From Actinomycetota bacterium (lineage in GTDB: Bacteria; Actinomycetota; Thermoleophilia; Solirubrobacterales; Solirubrobacteraceae): a stretch of DNA of 62,009 nt. The stretch is from positions 1 through 62,009 of the forward strand of contig VAWY01000030.1 of assembly GCA_005888335.1 (NCBI GenBank), in the 5' to 3' direction. Every line of letters begins with the position of its first letter. Position 1 is the first letter of the stretch. The notes beneath the pieces were generated by a model that saw nothing but the letters and a program-made list of their open reading frames with translations, was not told the DNA's origin and did no database searches. This document shows positions 60,564 through 62,009 of this stretch, piece after piece. Made by a program: the position numbers and the translations under genes.

Positions 60564-61991
60564 ATGGCCAGCCGATCCGCCTCCCTGCCGGAAGCCACGC
60601 CCACCGCGGTGGCCGCCGGGGCGCTGGGCGCGGCGGCGCTGATCGGGGGGCTGATGACGGTCAGCGTCCCGGCGGGGATCGCCGTGCTCCTCGGCGCGTG
60701 CTACGCGCCGCTGGCGCTGGTCAACCTCCGGCTGGGGCTTGCGCTGTGGGTGCCGCTCACCTTCCTCGAGGGCCTACCGGTGTTCAACGCCGGGGGCAAG
60801 GCCGCCGGACTGGTCATCGCGCTCGCGTGGCTCGGCTCGGCGCGCCAGGTGTCCCCGCGGCTGTCGGCCTTCGTCGGCCGCCACCGGGGCACCGCCGCCG
60901 GGCTCGCGGGGTTCATCGTCTGGATCACGCTGTCGCTCGCCTGGGCCGCCTCGCCCTCGACGGCCGCCGCCGACCTGTGGCACTGGTACGTGCTGGGGCT
61001 GATCTTCCTCGTGCTGGTCACCGCGGTCGGCGACGCGCGCACCGTCCGGATGGTGCTGCACGCGCTGGTGGTCGGCGCGGTGCTCTCGGTCGTGATCGGC
61101 GGGTTCTACGGCGGGCTGTCGACGGCGAGCGTCGACCTTCAGGCCGAGACGAGCGGGCGGCTCTACGGAGCGGCGGGCGACCCGAACTTCCTCGCCGCGG
61201 GGCTCGTGCCGGCCATGGTGATCGCCGCGGGGCTGATCGCCGCCACGCGCTCGTGGCTCATGCGCTCGTGGCTGCTCGTGGCCCTCGGGGTCGTGACGGT
61301 CGGGCTCGCCGCCTCGGAATCGCGCGGCGGGGTGATCGCGATGGTCACGACGCTGTTCGTCGCGCTCGTCTTCTTCCGCCAACGCAGGGCCTATGTGTTG
61401 TTGTTGCTGCTGCTCACGCTCGGGCTCGGGGGCGCCTGGTTCGCCACGACGCCGGGCGCCTGGCAGCGCGTGACGACCTTCAACGACCAGGGCAGCGGGC
61501 GCAGCACGATCTGGCGCATCGCGGTGCGCGTCGCCGAGGACCACCCGGTCACCGGGGCGGGGCTCGCGAACTTCCAGGTGGTCTCGAAGGACTACGTGCG
61601 ACGGCCGGGGACCCTCAGGTACCTGGCGCTCGTCGTCGACCGGCCGCACGTCGCCCACAACCTCTACCTCGAGACGCTGTCCGACACCGGCGTCGTCGGG
61701 CTCGTGCTGTTGATGCTGTTCATGGGCGGGTGCCTGCGCGCGGCGTGGGTGGCGGGCATGCGCTTCGAACGCGCGGGCGACTCCGAGCTCGAGGCCCTGT
61801 CGCGCGCGGTGCTCGTCGCCGGAATCGCGTTCATGACCGCTGCGGTGTTCATCTCGGCGGGGGAGGACAAGCGGCTGTGGATCCTGCTGGCGTTGGGACC
61901 GGCGTTGCGGGGGGTGGCGGCGCGCAGCGCGGCTGTGGGGGTGGGGCGGCGGCCGGTGGTGGTTGCGAGGGCGCCGGCGGGGGTGGCGTAG
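60564..61991 (+). CDS. O-antigen ligase/polymerase family membrane protein
   Basis: 475 residues with about twelve membrane spans. Wzy_C signature ESRGGVIAMVTTL, the loop EDHPVTGAGLANFQVVSKDY, and RPHVAHNLYLETLSDTGVVG. It is a second polymerase/ligase of the cluster, without the TPR tail of the first, so the two probably act on different glycans or different steps. TAGACT at 60541-60546 is a possible -10 box 17 bases ahead of the ATG. It ends 18 bases before the window edge. Confidence 0.9.
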   Translation: MASRSASLPEATPTAVAAGALGAAALIGGLMTVSVPAGIAVLLGACYAPLALVNLRLGLALWVPLTFLEGLPVFNAGGKAAGLVIALAWLGSARQVSPRLSAFVGRHRGTAAGLAGFIVWITLSLAWAASPSTAAADLWHWYVLGLIFLVLVTAVGDARTVRMVLHALVVGAVLSVVIGGFYGGLSTASVDLQAETSGRLYGAAGDPNFLAAGLVPAMVIAAGLIAATRSWLMRSWLLVALGVVTVGLAASESRGGVIAMVTTLFVALVFFRQRRAYVLLLLLLTLGLGGAWFATTPGAWQRVTTFNDQGSGRSTIWRIAVRVAEDHPVTGAGLANFQVVSKDYVRRPGTLRYLALVVDRPHVAHNLYLETLSDTGVVGLVLLMLFMGGCLRAAWVAGMRFERAGDSELEALSRAVLVAGIAFMTAAVFISAGEDKRLWILLALGPALRGVAARSAAVGVGRRPVVVARAPAGVA

Positions 61992-62009
61992 GTCGCGTGG
62001 CGCTCCGCT

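Overview
The window is about 62 kb of very GC-rich DNA with tightly packed genes, many GTG/TTG starts and 4-base ATGA/GTGA/TTGA stop-start overlaps. Gene content (polyphosphate kinase with CHAD proteins, CoxSLM-type molybdenum hydroxylase, SpoIIE phosphatase/STAS switch, ROK and DeoR sugar regulators, a short sigma-70 factor, an LPxTG-like protein) points to an actinobacterium. The style resembles the Thermoleophilia/Solirubrobacterales (Conexibacter- or Solirubrobacter-like); that placement is inference. No rRNA, tRNA, CRISPR array, transposase or phage gene was found.

Layout. 1-5 kb: a truncated DUF429 gene, a transporter, a metallo-beta-lactamase-fold hydrolase, and a TetR regulator flanked by a membrane protein and an alpha/beta hydrolase that share one operator sequence. 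5-13 kb: a Pro/Ala/Glu repeat protein coupled to a CYTH protein, a sigma-70 factor, a 326-bp intergenic region with hairpins and a CRP-type site, a thioesterase, a secreted NHL-repeat protein, a 64-residue protein and an HtrA-like protease. 13.3-20.9 kb: an eight-gene operon for a form II CoxL-type molybdenum hydroxylase with its maturation genes (MoxR ATPase, VWA protein, two XdhC-type proteins, MocA-like cytidylyltransferase). 21-26 kb: a response regulator with GGDEF and EAL domains, then a GAF/PAS/SpoIIE/HATPase protein coupled to a STAS protein. 26-29.6 kb: an eight-repeat protein, a phosphoesterase, an acetyltransferase and an ABC-2 exporter. 29.7-34 kb: a polyphosphate module (ppx, CHAD, CHAD, ppk1). 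34-42.6 kb: nitrate assimilation (narK, TetR regulator, nirB, nirD and a nitrate reductase fused to its own FAD/NAD and [2Fe-2S] electron-input module), ending in a clear terminator. 42.7-52.5 kb: a sugar uptake and catabolism locus (ROK regulator, xylose/ribose-type ABC transporter, SDR and Gfo/Idh/MocA dehydrogenases, xylose-isomerase-fold enzyme, DeoR regulator, MFS carrier, HAD phosphatase). 52.6-62 kb: exopolysaccharide or glycan synthesis (initiating sugar transferase, two O-antigen-ligase/polymerase proteins, LPFTG protein, DegT aminotransferase, epimerase, nucleotidyltransferase, GT2 glycosyltransferase).

The signal least explained by known genes is a set of extragenic structured repeats. 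An element of about 134 bp occurs at 30573-30706 and 58652-58785 (about 88% identical, no gaps). A diverged third copy lies at 56224-56311. Comparison shows paired base changes in an outer stem, two mutually exclusive foldings, and nearly the same distance (45 and 47 bases) to the downstream start codon in the first two copies. A separate palindromic repeat follows the stop codons of three genes at 52535-52591 and 56203-56346, including a perfect 32-base inverted match. Paired TTC-loop hairpins occur at 19589-19625 and 47750-47799. These could be a REP-like family or cis-acting RNA elements.

Regulatory logic visible in the DNA: a TetR operator repeated at 2578 and 3882, a second candidate TetR operator repeated at 35685 and 36197 around the nitrate regulator, a CRP-like palindrome at 8418, a good sigma-A-type promoter for the sigma factor gene, and TANNNT hexamers 6-12 bases ahead of several first genes, suggesting leaderless mRNAs.
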